From the NCBI RefSeq assembly GCF_029525575.1, contig NZ_JAPDIA010000001.1, forward strand, positions 186,001 to 250,000: a stretch of DNA of 64,000 nt, given 5' to 3'. The translations under genes were made by a program, and so were the position numbers. The notes under the pieces were generated by a model. The model searched no databases and was not told the origin of the DNA. It saw only the letters and a program-made list of their open reading frames with translations. Below, in pieces: positions 60,472 through 64,000 of this stretch. Origin of the DNA: Cohnella rhizosphaerae. GTDB lineage: Bacteria > Bacillota > Bacilli > Paenibacillales > Paenibacillaceae. The stretch's first letter is position 1. Each line of letters opens with the position of its first letter.

Positions 60472-62195
60472 TTATTTCGACTTCTGATACCACTCGTTCG
60501 CTTCCTTCGTTTCCTGCTCGCCGCCGATTTTGTCCCACTCCTTGACGAACGTATCGAAGGCGTCGAGCGGCTTCTGGCCATAGATAATGCCCAGGAACGT
60601 CTCGCCTTCCAGCTTGGCCAGAATCCCGCCTTTCGTTTGCATCGCTTTGGTCGGCGATCCCGTGAACGCATTGGCCATATAAGTGCCGGCGCTCCAGCCG
60701 TCGTCCACGAATTCGGCCGCCTTCAGCGTTTTCGGATTGGTCCGCAGCACCCGCTGCTCCTCCGCCGTGCTCGGCTCGGCGCCGCGGCTCATCTTGGCCA
60801 ACAGCTTCAGGTTGGTGAACGGATCCTTCGGCTCCATCAGCACATACTTGGCCGGACCGACCTTGCCGCCCGGGATGTCCGCATCGTCCACAGAGACGGT
60901 TCCGTCCGCCTTGACCGTATAGTCGTAGTTCTCGTACCAGCCGTTCTCGAATTCGCTGCCCTGCTTTCCTTTTTCGAATATGCGGTTCAGGTACAGGAAC
61001 AACGCGTCTGTATGCTCGAAGCCTTCCCTGACGATCAGCCCGCCGCGCAGAAACGTCGTGTCGCGGGCGGCAGCCTTGCCGTTCAGCGTCGGCAGCGGAT
61101 ACGGATTCATCGTCGCGCCTGGCACGTTTTTCTCCAGATCCGGGATCGGCCAGTTCGGCAGCCAGTAAGGCGCCACGACGATGCCGACGCGACCCTGTCC
61201 GATCAGCTCGGCCAGCTTGTTCTCGTCGTGCAAGCCCGCTTCTTTGGAAATATAGCCTTTATCGTACCAATCCCGTAGCCGGCCGAGTCCTTCCTTCATC
61301 TCCGGCAGCGTCGAGCCGTGCACGACCGATCCGTCCTTTTCCAACCACTGGTTGGGTATCGTGCCGAACGGTCCGAACACCCAGGTGCTCTCGCCGAGCC
61401 AGCCGTTAAAGATGCTGGGGCTCGAGCCGCCGGAGCCGAGGCTCACGCCCAGCGGGATGATATTGCCGGCGCCGCCCGGTTTTTTTGTCCAGCATGGCCT
61501 GCATGAGCGCCTCCAGCTCTTCGAAGGTCGTCGGCGCCTTCATGCCCAGCTTGTCGAGCCAATCCTGCCGGACCCACATGACGCCGTTGTCGTTCCCCGC
61601 GAAAGCGAAGTTGGGCAGCGCCATCTTTTTTGCCGTCGAAGGTCACCTGGCTCCACATCAGCGGATTGGAGCTGTAGATCTGCTTGATCGTGGCGGAGGC
61701 GTATTTCTCGTAGTCCGCCGTGATGTCCTTGTACCTGCCGGATTCGATCAGCTCGTTGAGCAAGGTCAGATCCTCGGACATCAGCACGTCCGGCAGCTTT
61801 TCGTTCGACGTCAGCATCAGCCGCATTTTCGTCGCGAATTGATCGCCCGGCACCTGCCACAAATACTTCAGATCGATGCCCAGCTTGTCGTGGGCCCACT
61901 TCGTGTGCACGTTGTTTTCGGCGGTTTCCCCGTTTTTGTACTTCATGGTGGAATCGGTCGCCTTCACCGTCGTGATCGTCACCGGCGGATCGAACTTGTA
62001 CGTCCCCTGTTGAATCTCCTGGGCGACGGTGTCCTCCGATGCCGGGGCGGACTGCGAAGGCGAGGACGAGGGCGAGGCTCCGCCGGTCTTCGTAGCGGCT
62101 GCGTCATTCCCGCTGCCGGTCTTGTCGGAACAGGCTGTCGCGATCGTCAGCAGCGCGGTCAGCGCAAGCGACAGCAAGGTCAATCTTTTGCTCAT
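60472..62195 (-). CDS. LplA-like extracellular solute-binding lipoprotein (two +1 frame errors)
   Basis: 573 residues after correcting a T6 run (61626-61631; joins VTFDGKK to MALPNFAFAGNDNG) and a T7 run (61480-61486; joins QAMLDKK to PGGAGNIIPLGVSLG). Signal peptide with lipobox TATAC, Ser/Pro linker, LplA-like fold (VMWVRQDWLDKLGMKAPTTF) and the usual C-terminus FVKEWDKIGGEQETKEANEW. No permease in sight; it lies 105 bases after a response regulator/kinase pair, like the other orphan binding proteins in this window. AGGAGG lies 12 bases before the ATG. Confidence 0.87.
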
Positions 62196-62245
62196 AGGCG
62201 TTCCGGATCCTCCTGTTCGGCTTAGTAAGTTGCAAGCCCATCATA

Positions 62246-62259
62246 TTACAGCGCTTACA
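62246..62259 (-). promoter_or_regulatory. Candidate cre site (CcpA) upstream of the solute-binding protein gene
   Basis: TGTAAGCGCTGTAA on the minus strand matches 13 of 14 positions of TGWNANCGNTNWCA and runs into a TAATAT that could be the -10 box. Suggests catabolite repression of the binding-protein gene. Confidence 0.4.
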
Positions 62260-62300
62260 ACCGAGTAAGAGACAATGTTTTAAGGTAGCCTGCGAAAATC

Positions 62301-63924
62301 TTAAGGTTCGGCCAGGTGCCGTTCCCTGTACTCTTGCGGCGTAATGCCGTAATGCGATTTAAAAAAGCTTGCTGAAATAAGGCGGATTCTGAAACCCCAG
62401 ACAGCTGGCCAGCTCGTAAATCTTGATCTCCGTCGTGCGCAGCAGATTGCCCGCTTTCTCCATCCGGAACCGCATGATATAGTCGCTCATATTTTCCCCC
62501 GTCTCCTGCTTGTACAGCGAAGATAGATAGACGGGATGAAGGCCGACATGATCGGCGATCGTCTGCAGGGACACATCCTCGGCGATGCGATCTTCGATAA
62601 ACCGGTGGATTTTGACGATCAGCTGATATTTGGCATCCTTGAATTCCCGTACGCTGCCGGCCTCCAGACGATCCAGCATCCTGAACGCCCATGCCGCCAC
62701 CTGACCGGACCGGCTCAGCTTAAGCGGATCCGTCGCCAGATCCGCTTCGCCGCCAGACACCTCAGCAAGCGTCTTGCCCTGCAGATGAGCGATATAAAGA
62801 AAAGCGTTCGTCAGCGCGCAGACGATCTCCAGCATATGCTCCTCGGTATCCAGCTCTCTGGCGTTCAGCTCCTCGAAGACGGCGGCCAGCTTGGCGCGCG
62901 CGTCCGCCCAACGTCCTGCCTCGAGCAGCTGCTGGAGGCCCGGAGGACTGTACAAGGCATGCAGCGAGCTGGATAGGGATCGCGCCTCGCCGGCACGAAA
63001 AACGACGCCCCGCTCGCTGCGCGGCACGGTGCGGAAGGCGCTCACGGACTGGCGATAGCGTTCGGCAATCTCCCCGGGGAATAGGCACGATCCGCCGATC
63101 AGGACGGACACCCGTCCTTTGAGATATTCCGCAATCTTAGCCTCCAGCTCGCGTGCCGCCGTCTCGATCGCGAGATCGTCTAGGACGCCGTCCGAACGGC
63201 CGCCTGCCCCAGGCTCTGCCTGCAGCAGCAGACACAGATAGCCATAGTCGTCCTTGCACGACCATACCCGGTAGCCCGCTTCCAGGATCTCGCCGGCGAT
63301 GTTGTGAACGGCATATTCGTACAAGAGGGCGTCGGTTCCGGCCCCGCCGAAGCCTTCGTCGAGCCTGACCAACAATAGCGCGCACGACTTGCCCGTCTCC
63401 AGCCGCATCCGATACTCGTCCATCCGCTCGGCCAATGCGGATTCGGGCATGGACGCCCCTGCCAGCAGATCGGTCAGCAGCTTCTCCCTCAGCAAGGGCA
63501 GATACGCGAACAGCGTCTGCCTGGCCCGTTCGAAGGAGACGATCTCCGCCCACTCCCGCTCGATGGCGGCTTTGACGCCGGCGACCTCGTTCATCAGCTC
63601 CTCGTCCTTGATCGGCTTGAGCAAGTAACGCTCGGTCCCGTACCGGATCGCTTCCCTCGCATACTCGAATTCGCCGTATCCCGACAGAAGGATGCACTTG
63701 GTCCGCGGATAGCGCTCCTGAATGTGCCTGCACAGCGCGAGCCCGTCCATGCCCGGCATCCGGATATCGGTCACGACGATATCGACTGCCGCCTGCTTCA
63801 GCAATTCCGCCGCTTCCAGCCCGGACGACGCCATCCGCACTTCTTCGATCCCGATCTTTTCCCAATCGTTGGCCGCCATGCTTTTGAGCAGCATCGGCTC
63901 GTCGTCGACCAGCATCAGCTTCAT
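62301..63924 (-). CDS. YesN-type response regulator (one +1 frame error near the end)
   Basis: 540 residues. The raw frame stops early at 62359 because the T6 run 62361-62366 (coding strand) has one extra base; corrected, PPYFSKLF continues KSHYGITPQEYRERHLAEP, restoring the conserved AraC tail. Receiver with LMLVDDEP, phospho-Asp in IVVTDIRMPGMDG, Lys in LLKPIK; long middle region; AraC domain (VGLHPVYLSSLYKQETGENM). ATG overlaps the TGA of the upstream kinase. Confidence 0.9.
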
Positions 63925-64000
63925 CCCGCGCGCTCCCCTTTCTCTTCGCTCTCCTCTTGTTCGCTTCGCCAGCGCAGCGTCACGCGCAGCCCGGACAGAC
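63921..64000 (-). CDS. Sensor histidine kinase, last 25 codons (cut by window edge)
   Basis: Only the C-terminus is present: LSGLRVTLRW, then a charged tail (RSEQEESEEKGERAG) and a TGA overlapping the response regulator ATG. GLRVTLRW is the usual end of a HATPase domain in YesM-type kinases, and gene order supports this. Confidence 0.7.
   Translation of the reverse strand, partial: LSGLRVTLRWRSEQEESEEKGERAG

Noticed and set aside
3982-62366. Widespread pseudogene formation or programmed frameshifting
   Set aside because: All breaks have the same +1 sign and nearly all lie in runs, domains on both sides are well conserved, and even the transposase is affected. Slippage would not explain G/C runs of five.

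Overview
The window reads as about 64 kb of a high-GC Gram-positive chromosome, most likely a Paenibacillaceae member of the Cohnella/Paenibacillus type. This is inferred from lipoprotein solute-binding proteins with lipoboxes, LplB/LplC and MalF/MalG type sugar permeases without a linked ATPase, five YesM/YesN-type two-component loci, an SLH-anchored surface protein, GGAGG-type ribosome binding sites and candidate CcpA (cre) sites. It is almost wholly a carbohydrate-foraging region: a chain of Gram-positive polysaccharide utilisation modules. I see no tRNA, rRNA or CRISPR array.

Layout. (1) 1-11395, minus strand: LplB/LplC permeases, solute-binding protein, carboxylesterase, second solute-binding protein, histidine kinase, AraC-type response regulator, and a GH95 alpha-L-fucosidase cut by the window edge. 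(2) 11488-12569: an intergenic array of 11 identical hairpins with modular GC-rich spacers. (3) 12628-18285, minus: solute-binding protein, MalF, MalG, GH31 alpha-glycosidase; divergent from a kinase/response-regulator pair (18474-21095). (4) 21285-25065: a 1259-residue protein with seven DUF11 repeats. (5) 25116-27382: a GH109-like oxidoreductase-fold enzyme divergent from an AraC regulator, with an operator-like intergenic region. (6) 27418-32824, minus: solute-binding protein, MalF, MalG, and a TIM-barrel glycosidase of uncertain family. (7) 32956-46855, minus: orphan solute-binding protein, response regulator, a kinase with two sensory modules in tandem, a 1920-residue SLH protein with a glycosidase-like centre, and a GH36 alpha-galactosidase. 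(8) 47032-48380: an IS4-family element inserted in the middle of a palindromic repeat. (9) 48421-49684: ECF sigma factor and anti-sigma factor. (10) 49868-57233: two GH78 alpha-L-rhamnosidases, each divergent from its own AraC regulator, with a second tandem hairpin array between the two pairs. (11) 57311-64000: a secreted beta-helix/carbohydrate-binding protein, then solute-binding protein, response regulator and kinase (partial).

How the genes work together (inference): surface or secreted proteins (SLH protein, beta-helix protein) would open a plant cell-wall glycan; several ABC importers take up oligosaccharides; intracellular exo-enzymes for fucose (GH95), alpha-glucose/xylose (GH31), galactose (GH36), rhamnose (GH78 twice), acyl esters and possibly alpha-GalNAc (GH109) trim them. 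YesM/YesN pairs placed beside solute-binding proteins, and AraC regulators divergent from enzyme genes, would provide inducer sensing.

Sequence quality dominates the annotation. I count 31 places where a reading frame breaks, in 21 genes or gene pairs. In 30 of them deleting exactly one base from a homopolymer of 5-8 restores a family-typical protein; the other is a +1 near 40815-40850 that I could not pin to a run. All have the same sign. I therefore annotate these as single intact genes carrying artefactual +1 errors, not as pseudogenes. Gene lengths below are for the corrected frames.
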